The position numbers were made by a program, and so were the translations under genes. The notes below the pieces were generated by a model. It had not been told where the DNA came from. It saw only the letters and a list, made by a program, of their open reading frames with translations, and did no database searches. Shown here one piece after another: positions 1 through 7,513 of a stretch of DNA of 17,424 nucleotides (the first letter of the stretch is position 1; each line of letters begins with the position of its first letter). This DNA is from CAZAGT01 sp964484515 (GTDB lineage: Bacteria > Desulfobacterota > DSM-4660 > Desulfatiglandales > HGW-15): contig CAZAGT010000074.1 of NCBI GenBank assembly GCA_964484515.1, positions 1 through 17,424 of the forward strand, written 5' to 3'.

Positions 1-286
1 TTTCTGATGGTGGCCGCCGGTAGATGGGAACATCCCAACACGTATGCGTCTTGATGATCCCGTCCCTCCGGCGGTCCGTCTCGCCCCGGTTCATGTCTAC
101 GATCGCCCTTGCCACGTCCGTCGTGATCAGGGCCGCGACGCGCTTCCTCAGGGGCAGGTAGATCTCAGCGGCCCCTTCGTCGCTATCGCGCCGGATATCT
201 TCCTCCCCGAGGATACAGAGATCCCGCATCTCGGTCGGAATCCGCTGTCCGGCGTGCGGCACGGAAAGGAGCAAGGGGAGGGTCAC
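1..286 (-). CDS. N-formylglutamate amidohydrolase family protein (5' part, runs off window)
   Basis: The minus strand stays open from a GTG at 286 to the window edge, giving 95 N-terminal residues. Family members (FGase/HutG, PF05013) hydrolyse N-formyl-L-glutamate or related N-acyl amino acids with a zinc ion in the cytosol. Visible family traits are the early SVPHAG segment (His11), an acidic pair D34/D36, the IVDMNR block (D64, N66, R67), and a downstream block reading DGIIKTHTCWDVPIYR. The GTG start shares bases with the TGA stop of the upstream gamma-glutamyltransferase gene (GTGA overlap), so translation is very likely coupled. It is the third gene of a minus-strand operon (ATP-grasp, GGT, FGase). 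The family call is strong; the true substrate is unknown and need not be formylglutamate, because the genes around it concern glutamyl peptides rather than histidine degradation. The C-terminal half lies outside the window. Confidence 0.85.
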   Translation of the reverse strand, partial: MTLPLLLSVPHAGQRIPTEMRDLCILGEEDIRRDSDEGAAEIYLPLRKRVAALITTDVARAIVDMNRGETDRRRDGIIKTHTCWDVPIYRRPPSE

Positions 287-1899
287 TTAGCCGGTCCCTT
301 GGCGGAGCCGTCTCGCCGCGGATCGGCGACGCCGATGAATTCACCGTTTTCTGCGAGCACCAATTGCACACAGCCGAGATAGAAGGACATGGGCTGACGA
401 ATATCGATCTGAAATCCTCTCTTTTTAAGGATTTTGGGGATATCGTCGCGCATGTAGGCCGCTTCCAGGGAGACCTTGCCGTCAAAAGAGCAGTGCAACC
501 GAGGCGCTGCAACCGCGTCAAAGGGTGACTGTTGGGCCAGCCTGATGAGGATCTGCATGATGGCCGACGTGATGCGATCGCTGCCGGGTGAGCCGATCGC
601 CAACCAGGGCGTCCTTGCCCGGAAGATGATGGTGGGCGCCACACTGGCCCAGGGGACCCCGTTGGGCCTGAGGTAATAGGGGTGCGAGATGTCCTCGTAC
701 TCGAAGTCGTTCATGTAGTTGTTGTAGAGAAATCCCAGGTCCGGCGTCACCACCTTGGCCCCGTATACCAGTTCGATCGACTGGGTGAGTGCGACCACGT
801 TGCCGGACCGGTCCATCACGGAGAGATGGGTGGTTTCTCCGCCTTTCTGGATGCGGGAGTGGATCTGTTCCGAGACGAGTTTGGCATAGTCGCGACTAAC
901 CATCCGCCGGTCCTGGACCTGGGGATAGAAGTTGGGGTCAAACGGTCTGTCCCTGCGATCGAGCTGGGCTCGCCGAATTACTTCAGCCAGCAGGAGGGCT
1001 CCTTGGGGAGAGTCCGGATTTCGTTCTTTGGCGGGGAATCTCCGCAGGATGTTCAACATCTCGACCAGGGTCCGGCCTGCTCCCGGCGGAGGCATGGTCC
1101 TGACATCCATGTTACCGAAGCGGCAGGTCAGTGGCTCGCGTTCGATCGGCATCGGGATATTGGCCAGGTCGTCCTTCTGAATGAGGCCGCCGTTCGCTTG
1201 CATGTCGTCACAGATCGCCGCGGCGATATCCCCGAGATAAAAGTCTTCGACCCCCCGCTCGGCCAGTCTCCGCAGGGTCCGGGCGAGGACAGGCTGTTTG
1301 AAGAGACTGCCGACCGGCATTGGCCTTTCCCCGTTTCGTAAGAAGAAAGCGCCTCCATTGGCCTTGCGCAGGTTTTTCAGTTCCCGTCGCTGGAGCCTAT
1401 TCTGAAGTTCTGTGATCTGATAGCCCTCCTCAGCCAGCTCGATCGCAGGTTGAAGGATTTTCTGAAGTTTGAGTTTTCCGTACCTATCAAGGGCATAGGA
1501 CAAGGTCGCCGGCGTGCTCGGGACCGTCAAAGCCGTATAGCCTCGACGCCGCGCGGTTTTTTTGGAAAAGACCTCCACGACGGCTCTGTTGGGGGCCCGC
1601 GAGGAGCCGTCGAGGGCGAACGTCCTTTCATCGTCAGCCAGATGGATCAGCATCATCGTCTGGCCACCCAGACCCGATGCCTGCGGCTCGCATACGCCGA
1701 GGGCGAAGGCCGCCGCGACGGCGGCGTCCATGGCGTTGCCTCCCTGCTCGAGGATCTGTACGCCCGCCTTGGTGGCACGGTAATGAGCCGTTGAGACCAT
1801 TCCAAAGCGCGAGGCGGCGACCCGTTGCGGCCTGGGAAGCCGTGCCTTGATCGGTTCTAGAAAATCGGTATCTGAATCCTTCTTATTTGAGACGGCCAT
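283..1899 (-). CDS. Gamma-glutamyltransferase family Ntn-hydrolase, no signal peptide
   Basis: A 538-residue GGT-fold proenzyme. Family members self-cleave before a Thr, which then carries gamma-glutamyl (or other acyl) groups to water or amino acids. The nucleophile motif GGETTHLSVMD places the catalytic Thr at 356. Against E. coli GGT numbering, Asp433 is kept (D398) and Gly483 is kept (G439). Thr409 becomes S374, Asn411 becomes E376, Ser462 becomes A418, Gly484 becomes S440, and the substrate-carboxylate Arg114 position is Ser (S99, in GSSRAP). This resembles YwrD-like/acylase branches more than classical GGT. The N-terminus (MAVSNKKDSDTDF...) has no signal peptide, unlike periplasmic GGT, so it probably acts in the cytosol. 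The start is well supported by GGAGG 5 nt before the ATG. It sits 2 nt after the ATP-grasp stop and overlaps the amidohydrolase start by 4 nt. Family certain; substrate unknown. Confidence 0.92.
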   Translation of the reverse strand: MAVSNKKDSDTDFLEPIKARLPRPQRVAASRFGMVSTAHYRATKAGVQILEQGGNAMDAAVAAAFALGVCEPQASGLGGQTMMLIHLADDERTFALDGSSRAPNRAVVEVFSKKTARRRGYTALTVPSTPATLSYALDRYGKLKLQKILQPAIELAEEGYQITELQNRLQRRELKNLRKANGGAFFLRNGERPMPVGSLFKQPVLARTLRRLAERGVEDFYLGDIAAAICDDMQANGGLIQKDDLANIPMPIEREPLTCRFGNMDVRTMPPPGAGRTLVEMLNILRRFPAKERNPDSPQGALLLAEVIRRAQLDRRDRPFDPNFYPQVQDRRMVSRDYAKLVSEQIHSRIQKGGETTHLSVMDRSGNVVALTQSIELVYGAKVVTPDLGFLYNNYMNDFEYEDISHPYYLRPNGVPWASVAPTIIFRARTPWLAIGSPGSDRITSAIMQILIRLAQQSPFDAVAAPRLHCSFDGKVSLEAAYMRDDIPKILKKRGFQIDIRQPMSFYLGCVQLVLAENGEFIGVADPRRDGSAKGPAK

Positions 1900-1901
1900 C
1901 G

Positions 1902-4052
1902 TTACCTCCGTAAACCTTTGCTTAGGAACCCTGCGACGAGCAGCGTGCGCTGGACGAGGGAGATCCGGTTAACAGCCTCCTGGGGGGTGTAGAGGTCACG
2001 AGCCGTCGGTCCGATACCACATACGACCGGCACCTTGGCCGGCACAAGCCCGGCCGCCGAGGGCCAGACCGAGGATTCCTGGCCGAAGGGGATCTCCCAT
2101 TTCTCTGCGACGGCGCCGAGTGATTTTGCGAGGCCGAGGTTGTGACGCCGTTCTTTCATAGGTGGGCGGTCGGAGACGCTTTCCATTTTGTAGTGGTATC
2201 CCTTTGAATTGAGGATCTCCTTGACCTTGGCCTCCGCGGCGTCAGCAGCCTTAGGGTCCAGGTAATGAATGCTGAGATCCAGGATGACCCGGTGCGGCAG
2301 TAGCATCGGAAAGGCCTCTGTCTTGATGTTCATCCCGGACAAGGAGATCCGATCCTTGCGTGAGGAGAGGCTGGACATGTCTTGAAGCTTTTCGCAGACC
2401 CACAGCAGCACCTCTGGAGACTTATAATGTTGGCCCGGCCGCCGTGGTTTGCCCTCGACGATCAGTTGGTATTTACGCTGGCCGCGGCGCTGAACGATGA
2501 CTTTGTCGTCTAGCGACCCCGGCCGCAAGATAAAGACCTGTTTCGCCTTCGCGGCGGCCTGCCGAATGATCTCGCGACTATACCGGCAATCGCGGCCTTC
2601 ATCCAGGTAGTACAATACGCCCAGCGGGATTCTATGGAGCCTGCGGTGGTAGCGCAGCGCGCGCAGCGCAAACTCGAGCATCACCAGGGGGGCTCGCGAC
2701 ATGCCGATCCCCTCGCCGTAGAGCCACTCCGGCTCGCGTCTGAAGAGTTGTCTAGGGACATCGGGCTCCAGGGGCAAATCGACATGGCCAATAAAGAGGG
2801 TTCCGCCTTCCAGCCCCTTGGCGGTCTGCCAGGTCCAGGCCGATCTTTCGTCGGTAAGGGTCTCTACCGCGCTCATTTTGAGTTCTTGAAGCAACCGGCC
2901 CACCTTATCGATGGCCGCACGATTACCGACCGGATCGGAGGTTCGGCTCGAGGTCGAAACCCACTCCTCCAGTTTGCGTTCGATGGCGTCCCGCTGATTC
3001 GACAGGTACGAAAAAATAAGGGTCTGAAGGTCGCCGTCCTTTACCGCGACCGCAGGCGGCCTTGGTGTGCCGAAATATCTGGCGCTGGCCGTCTCCACGA
3101 GGCGGTTGACGAGCGCGGGGAAGTCCAGGCCGACCTCGCGTGCCGCGATGGTGTAAGAGCCGTGTTCCCCAAGGCTCGGCAAGCTGTTGATTTCAAGGAT
3201 GTAGAAGTTACCTTCGGCATCCATGCGCATATCCACCCGCGCGCAGTCATAACAGCCGAGTGCTGAAAAGGCCTTTGCGGCGATTTCCTTGGCCTTGGCC
3301 GTTAGTTCTTCGCCGATGGGGGCCGGGCAGAGCCAATCGATCTTACGACCCGACTTCCCTTTCTTATCTTCGATGGTGTAGATGGCCGGTCCTTCTGCCC
3401 CAAAGACGATCTCACAAGGCGGCAGGGCTTCCGGCGGATGGTTCCCGAGGAGCCCGACATTAATTTCGCGGCCCTCGATGTATTGCTCCACGAGCACCGG
3501 CTGCTGGAACGTATCAAAGATGACCTGGGCCGCCTCCCTCAGTTCCGCTTCCGTATTGACGATCCTAATCCCCATGGAGACCGCCTCGTTCTTCGGCTTC
3601 ACAATCACCGGGTAAGAGAGCTCGGGCGGCGGGAAACCGGGATCGCTCAGGACCGCAAAATCGGGGGTGGGCAGGCCGTGCTGGCGAAAGATAATCTTTG
3701 CGACCACCTTATCCAGTGCCAGCGAATGGGCCAGGGGTCCGGAGCCCACATAGGGAATCCCCACCATCTCTAGGATGCTCGGGACGTGCGTATATCGGGC
3801 TTGGCCCTGAACGCCGTACGACAGATTGAAGACCATGCCGGGCCTCTCACCTTTTAGCACCCGCGGCATGAATTCCTCAAGCTTGCGAATCAGGTCCTTG
3901 TCTCCCTCAAAAGACCTGACCTGGTGTCCATACTTCCGGAGGCCGTCCGTAATCGCCTTGATGGCCTTCTTGCCGTACTTTTCACGATTGGGAAGCCCGA
4001 AGAGATTGATCACGTTCTGGCTTTCCCGATTATACACGATGGCGATTTTCAT
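1902..4052 (-). CDS. D-Ala-D-Ala ligase-like ATP-grasp fused to degenerate M20 peptidase-like domain
   Basis: 716 residues in two parts. Residues 1-325 are a Ddl-like ATP-grasp ligase, which would join a carboxylate to an amine with ATP: FNLSYGVQGQ (75-84), IPYVGSGPLAHSLALDK (99-115), VIVKPK (149-154), LVEQYIEGREINVG (187-200), and metal/ATP residues D274, E287, N289. Residues about 345-716 follow the M20/CPG2 layout: GHVD (422-425), YGEGIGMSRAP (445-455), YYLDEG (481-486), a dimerisation-like insert from about 513, and a terminal GIGPTARDLYTP (679-690). Most zinc ligands are replaced: the Asp after YGxG is Met451, the second Glu of DEE is Gly486, the AHAG His is Arg, and the last His is Tyr688. 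The second half is therefore probably a non-catalytic binding domain. First gene of the minus-strand operon; AAAGGAGC lies about 12 nt before the ATG. The substrate is not predictable; a peptide or amino-acid ligase role is inferred. Confidence 0.85.
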   Translation of the reverse strand: MKIAIVYNRESQNVINLFGLPNREKYGKKAIKAITDGLRKYGHQVRSFEGDKDLIRKLEEFMPRVLKGERPGMVFNLSYGVQGQARYTHVPSILEMVGIPYVGSGPLAHSLALDKVVAKIIFRQHGLPTPDFAVLSDPGFPPPELSYPVIVKPKNEAVSMGIRIVNTEAELREAAQVIFDTFQQPVLVEQYIEGREINVGLLGNHPPEALPPCEIVFGAEGPAIYTIEDKKGKSGRKIDWLCPAPIGEELTAKAKEIAAKAFSALGCYDCARVDMRMDAEGNFYILEINSLPSLGEHGSYTIAAREVGLDFPALVNRLVETASARYFGTPRPPAVAVKDGDLQTLIFSYLSNQRDAIERKLEEWVSTSSRTSDPVGNRAAIDKVGRLLQELKMSAVETLTDERSAWTWQTAKGLEGGTLFIGHVDLPLEPDVPRQLFRREPEWLYGEGIGMSRAPLVMLEFALRALRYHRRLHRIPLGVLYYLDEGRDCRYSREIIRQAAAKAKQVFILRPGSLDDKVIVQRRGQRKYQLIVEGKPRRPGQHYKSPEVLLWVCEKLQDMSSLSSRKDRISLSGMNIKTEAFPMLLPHRVILDLSIHYLDPKAADAAEAKVKEILNSKGYHYKMESVSDRPPMKERRHNLGLAKSLGAVAEKWEIPFGQESSVWPSAAGLVPAKVPVVCGIGPTARDLYTPQEAVNRISLVQRTLLVAGFLSKGLRR

Positions 4053-4478
4053 TCTGCTGTGCTTGCTCCTTTCGGCATGTCCGTATTCTTCGTGTCACGA
4101 CCAGGACCCACCTCCTCAGTCTTCTCCAAAGAAATCGGTGAGTATGAATCTCAGTTTTCTCCTGAGGTTTGCGTATGAGTAGAAGCGCTTCGCGAGAGCA
4201 TAATTGTGATCGACCATCTCCTTACCCTGGCGTCATGGTTCACGATGGCAAACACTTCCTGAACCGTCTTCCCTGTAATAGGGTAGCTACAGCCACAAGA
4301 GCAAGCTCAGACCAAGCTCTGCCCGGAAACCGGATTTTCGCCGTGCAAACCCTAGGCCATGACTGAAAAGATCATCGATAGGATATGAAACCTCGCTGAA
4401 CAACGCGCCAGGGCTCGCCAGAAAAGAGGATGGTGACGCCCAGCGAAACTCTCCAAGCTGGTCATGACAAGAAAAAAA
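4053..4478. other. Intergenic, no gene recognised
   Basis: This stretch is the left half of the gap between two divergent operons. I see no convincing reading frame with coding character on either strand, no tRNA, and no clear terminator. The minus-strand ligase gene must be transcribed from here, but no promoter stands out. A short repeated AAGCTC/GAGC patch near 4300-4322 is the only local structure noticed and is probably chance. Confidence 0.4.
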
Positions 4479-4495
4479 CGGAATTTCCAGTTCCG
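4479..4495 (+). promoter_or_regulatory. Dyad site A, candidate sigma-54 activator binding site
   Basis: CGGAATTTCCAGTTCCG, an inverted repeat CGGAA-N7-TTCCG. Its centre (4487) is 30 nt from site B and 132 nt from site C. The same three-site layout occurs in front of the lipoprotein gene near 13667-13817, which argues against chance. Confidence 0.6.
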
Positions 4496-4508
4496 GCTCA
4501 AAGGATAT

Positions 4509-4525
4509 CGGAACCCGAGATTCCC
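4509..4525 (+). promoter_or_regulatory. Dyad site B, candidate sigma-54 activator binding site
   Basis: CGGAACCCGAGATTCCC, matching CGGAA-N7-TTCC with one flanking mismatch. Its centre (4517) is 102 nt upstream of site C; the equivalent distance in the second regulatory region is 103 nt. Confidence 0.6.
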
Positions 4526-4610
4526 CTTACGGTTTGCCTGCCACTCACGGTGATTTACCGGAGAATAGGTACGGCCCTATTCATCGAAGTGCAGTCCTTA
4601 CCAAACGTAT

Positions 4611-4627
4611 CGGAACTCGCAATTCCG
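4611..4627 (+). promoter_or_regulatory. Dyad site C, promoter-proximal activator site
   Basis: CGGAACTCGCAATTCCG, a full CGGAA-N7-TTCCG dyad. Its centre (4619) lies 62 nt before the first base of the -24/-12-like element; the matching distance in the other regulatory region is 61 nt. Confidence 0.6.
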
Positions 4628-4680
4628 CTCGCGTTTCGGTCTTTAGAAATAAAGTCTAATATATCATTCGGTTACAAGCA

Positions 4681-4696
4681 TGGCATGGGAATTGAT
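4681..4696 (+). promoter_or_regulatory. Sigma-54-like -24/-12 promoter (imperfect)
   Basis: TGGCATGGGAATTGAT fits TGGCAYRNNNNTTGCW except that the -12 GC reads GA. That mismatch falls in an important position, so on its own the call would be weak. Support comes from position: 61 nt before the ATG of the small exported protein, and at almost the same distance from dyad C as the near-perfect sigma-54 promoter at 13599-13614 is from its own dyad. Confidence 0.5.
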
Positions 4697-4756
4697 GTAG
4701 ATGTACCTTCGCTCGGATCCCCAAAAACGTCAGCAAGACGCACGGGAGGGCATGTC

Positions 4757-5060
4757 ATGAGGTCAAAAGGCATCTTTTTTTTTGGTCCTGTTCACGGCTT
4801 GCTTGGTAAGCCAGGCCACACAAGGGGCCGAAAAGAAAACGATTGCCGGGCTCGTGCAGCCGCTGGCCTACGGTGAAAATGAGAAGCTCATCGGCGTAGC
4901 CATAGAGACGTCCGACGGACCTTATGCTGTCGTGGCAGACCGCAAGGGCAAGGAACTGCACAGACACCTCGACAAATGGGTTGAAGCGACCGGCTTGATT
5001 GTGGAGGATAAGGATGGTAACAGGGCAATCAAGGTCAGGAGGTACCAGATCCTTAACTAG
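4757..5060 (+). CDS. Small exported protein, apparent frameshift in T9 tract
   Basis: The body (from about 4782) encodes a soluble domain of about 75 residues rich in beta-type pattern: TIAGLVQPL, GVAIETSDGPYAVVAD, GKELHRHLDKWVEATGLIVED, and a KVRRYQIL end. This looks like a small OB-fold-type periplasmic protein; I do not recognise a named family. The best start is ATG 4757, preceded by GGGAGGG with a 6-nt gap, but that frame is broken by nine T (4775-4783). With eight T the protein would read MRSKGIFFLVLFTACLVSQA then TQGAEKK..., a textbook signal peptide, giving 100 residues. In the sequence as given only a TTG at 4782 opens the body frame, without a good ribosome site. A sequencing error, phase-variable tract or slippage are all possible. 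The gene follows a sigma-54-like promoter and lies 54 nt before the cyclase gene. Confidence 0.7.
4775..4783 (+). repeat. T9 homopolymer inside signal-peptide codons
   Basis: Nine consecutive T between the well-placed ATG/ribosome site at 4744-4759 and the open frame of the small exported protein. Removing one T joins the two parts into one protein with a signal peptide. Confidence 0.8.
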
Positions 5061-5114
5061 CTCCATTGTCCGATATGGATTTGACGCCTCTCCTGGGTAA
5101 TTCGGCTAAGGCCT

Positions 5115-6338
5115 ATGTCTGAAGGTGAAGAACAAGATAAACGGTATCTGCGTGAATTGCGCCTCTTCCTGGAAGAGGTTTGCTGCACGCTGTGCCGGTT
5201 TCAACACATCGCGCAGGGCACGGCCCCTGAAGACGTAAGAATCAGGCGTGAGTCTTCGCTGGGGCTCCCCGGACTGTTTGCCGCGGTGAGGGTGAGTACC
5301 CCGGTCACGGCTCCGTATTTCCTAGAAGTCACGTACGGGTATTCGGCCGGCGAAACGATTGGACTCCTCAAACGCAAGTACGGGTCGGATGCACCGCGCG
5401 TAGGGGAGTCGACGAGGCTTATCCTGGTGGCTGATGCCCATAACCACCCCGATTGGGCCAAGATTCAGCAGCAGATCGAAGCCGAACTACCCGGTGATCT
5501 AACGCTGGAGGTATGGGATGAAAAGCACCTTTTAGACCTCATCAAGGAGAACTTCGAGCATGAGGTTGAGTCCATCACCAGGGACAGTATCCGCGGACTG
5601 AAGGATGCCCTTGATCGAGCCAGGGGCCGTTACGCCTTTGGTGCGGAATGGGCCGGCGACGCGCTGCAATTGGCCTTGCTCTGGCACTTCAGTCCCTGGC
5701 GGCTGAAGGAACTTCACGAGCGGAAAGGTCTGGAGCCGCGGTCGATCGTACCGCCCGGAATGTATCGTGGCGTTGTGGTCGTGGCCGATCTGGCCTCCTT
5801 TTCGAGCTATGTTCGGGATACGCGTGATGATGAAGTCCTAAGCTATGTGCTGACGTCGTTCTACTCCCGAGTCGGATACGAAATTATCAATGCCGGCGCC
5901 ATGATGTACCAGTTCGTCGGTGACGAGGTGGTCGGTTTCTATGGTATCCCAGATGAAAAGCGAGGTTACGTTCGGGCGTCCCTTGAATCCGCGAAGGCCC
6001 TTCTTGACATCGGCAGTTCGATCTCCAGCGAGTGGCAGCGGCGGATCGACCGTGTGCAAGCGTCACAAGGGGTCCACATCGGCATGGCCCTGGGCAGCAT
6101 CCAGATCGTATCTCTGCGGCCGTTTGGACGAGCCCATTTGACGGCCGTGAGCGATGCCATGAATATGGCGGCCAGGCTGTCGGACCAAGCCGGTCCCAGC
6201 GAGATTCTGGCGAGCAATACCTATTACCAGGCCTTGGGCGAGGGTGAAAAGGCCGCCTTCAGCGAAGTTGACCCCTTGGAGGCGCATAATATGGGAAAGA
6301 TCAAGGTCTGGAAATGGAGCTCAACTGGAGCCGGCTAA
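5115..6338 (+). CDS. Class III adenylate/guanylate cyclase domain protein
   Basis: 407 residues. The C-terminal part (about 215-400) is a class III nucleotide cyclase catalytic domain that would make a cyclic nucleotide from ATP or GTP. First metal Asp is D225 in VVVADLASF; second is D270 in FVGDEVVGF, 45 residues later as usual; the transition-state pair is N350 and R354 in SDAMNMAARL. The purine-selecting Lys four residues before the second Asp is Gln266, while the partner Asp (D347) is kept, so nucleotide preference is uncertain. The first 200 residues form a separate soluble domain (PYFLEVTYGYSAGE, RLILVADAHNHPDW, LEVWDEKHLLDLIKENF) that loosely recalls restriction-endonuclease-like folds without a clear active site; this is only a guess. 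No membrane segment. It stands at the head of the PLP/DUF1611/epimerase genes, 53 nt before the next frame, and may be co-transcribed with the small exported protein. Confidence 0.87.
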   Translation: MSEGEEQDKRYLRELRLFLEEVCCTLCRFQHIAQGTAPEDVRIRRESSLGLPGLFAAVRVSTPVTAPYFLEVTYGYSAGETIGLLKRKYGSDAPRVGESTRLILVADAHNHPDWAKIQQQIEAELPGDLTLEVWDEKHLLDLIKENFEHEVESITRDSIRGLKDALDRARGRYAFGAEWAGDALQLALLWHFSPWRLKELHERKGLEPRSIVPPGMYRGVVVVADLASFSSYVRDTRDDEVLSYVLTSFYSRVGYEIINAGAMMYQFVGDEVVGFYGIPDEKRGYVRASLESAKALLDIGSSISSEWQRRIDRVQASQGVHIGMALGSIQIVSLRPFGRAHLTAVSDAMNMAARLSDQAGPSEILASNTYYQALGEGEKAAFSEVDPLEAHNMGKIKVWKWSSTGAG

Positions 6339-6391
6339 GCAGGAGAGCGATGCTTGCATTCGTCCGGATAAGGAGTTGAAGTGCAAGGTGC

Positions 6392-7513
6392 GTGGAGGGC
6401 AGATTATTGGACCGGAACACACGGAATAATGGAAAGAACAGCGCAACGTTATCATTGCTGGACGGGGCCGCTCCCCAGATGCCGGTTATCGCACCCGAGC
6501 TGGAGACCCAGAAGGCCGTTGCGGCGGATTTGGGACGGGACCGCAACGAACGGCTTGAGGCTTATGAGGACATCTTCGATTCGGAGGTGGGCGATACGAC
6601 TCTCGCCCGCGCCCGAAACCTGGAACGTGAATTCGGGCTGCGACAGGTGTTTCTCAAGTTCGAGGGCGGCAACCCGACCGGGACCCAGAAGGATCGCATC
6701 GCCTTTGCCCAGGCCATGGACGCCCTGCGCAGGGGGTTCGATGCCATTACCGTAGGCACCTGCGGGAACTACGGCACGGCCATGGCCTTGGCCGCCTCGA
6801 TGGCCGGGTTGGATAGCCTCATCTTTATCCCCAATGGGTATCACACCAAACGAATTCAGGAGATGGAGGCTTACGGCGCCAGGATCCTGCGTGCGCCCGG
6901 TGATTACGAGAATGCAGTCAGGATATCGCGGGAACGCGCCGAAGCAGATGAAATGTATGACGCGAATCCCGGGGGAGAAAACACGGCCCTGCAAATGAAG
7001 GCCTACGGCGAGATCGCCTACGAGATCTATGACGAACTGAGGGATGCGCCGGCCGTCGTCGCGCTACCTGTGTCCAACGGCACCACGCTGACCGGGATCT
7101 ACCGCGGGTTTCTGAGCCTTTACCGCCGCGGCAAGACGTCGAAGATCCCCCGGATGGTTGCCGGCTCTTCCCACAATAAGAATCCCATCGTTCGTTCCTT
7201 CATCAAGAAGGCACTCCACTGCGATAATCTGGACCCCCGGCGCATCAAGGAGACCGCGATCAACGAGCCGCTCATCAACTGGCACTCCATCGACGGCGAT
7301 CCTGCCTTGGAAGCCATCCGCAACACCGGAGGTTGGGCAGCGAATGCGAGCGACAGGGGCATGCTTGCCTATTCACGGCTGCTGCGCGAACGTGAGGGCC
7401 TGAACGTGCTGCCTGCCTCCACCGCCGGTTTGAGCGTTCTGCTTGATCGCCATCAGCAGGAAAGACTACCAGGGGATCGGTACGTGGTCGTGCTGACGGG
7501 GAGGAGAGCGTGA
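6392..7513 (+). CDS. PLP-dependent threonine synthase / cysteate synthase-fold enzyme
   Basis: 373 residues from GTG 6392. Fold-type II PLP enzyme, a cytosolic beta-replacement or beta/gamma-elimination catalyst. The Schiff-base Lys is K100 in FEGGNPTGTQKDR; TVGTCGNYGTAMA (120-132) binds the substrate or cofactor ring; SNGTTLTG (228-235) is the phosphate-binding loop. The general layout is that of the threonine synthase / cysteate synthase family, but no feature fixes the substrate. It is not placed with homoserine genes, so a role in making a non-standard amino acid for this operon is plausible. The start is uncertain: GTG 6392 lacks a well-spaced ribosome site, TTG 6407 has GGAGGG 7 nt upstream, and ATG 6479 would remove 29 residues before the conserved part. 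Its stop overlaps the DUF1611 start by 4 nt. Confidence 0.85.
   Translation: MEGRLLDRNTRNNGKNSATLSLLDGAAPQMPVIAPELETQKAVAADLGRDRNERLEAYEDIFDSEVGDTTLARARNLEREFGLRQVFLKFEGGNPTGTQKDRIAFAQAMDALRRGFDAITVGTCGNYGTAMALAASMAGLDSLIFIPNGYHTKRIQEMEAYGARILRAPGDYENAVRISRERAEADEMYDANPGGENTALQMKAYGEIAYEIYDELRDAPAVVALPVSNGTTLTGIYRGFLSLYRRGKTSKIPRMVAGSSHNKNPIVRSFIKKALHCDNLDPRRIKETAINEPLINWHSIDGDPALEAIRNTGGWAANASDRGMLAYSRLLREREGLNVLPASTAGLSVLLDRHQQERLPGDRYVVVLTGRRA

Noticed and set aside
44..382. Plus-strand open frame opposite the amidohydrolase and GGT genes
   Set aside because: It is the complement of two clearly homologous minus-strand genes and its translation resembles nothing.
283..1899. Asp433-to-Asn change of the GGT active site (as in engineered acylases)
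   Set aside because: On counting from the catalytic Thr, the Asn falls at position 432 and the Asp433 equivalent (D398) is kept.
4430..4876. Open frame through the regulatory region into the small protein's ATG frame
   Set aside because: Low-quality composition, crosses the three dyads and promoter, and ends as a frameshifted reading of the exported protein.
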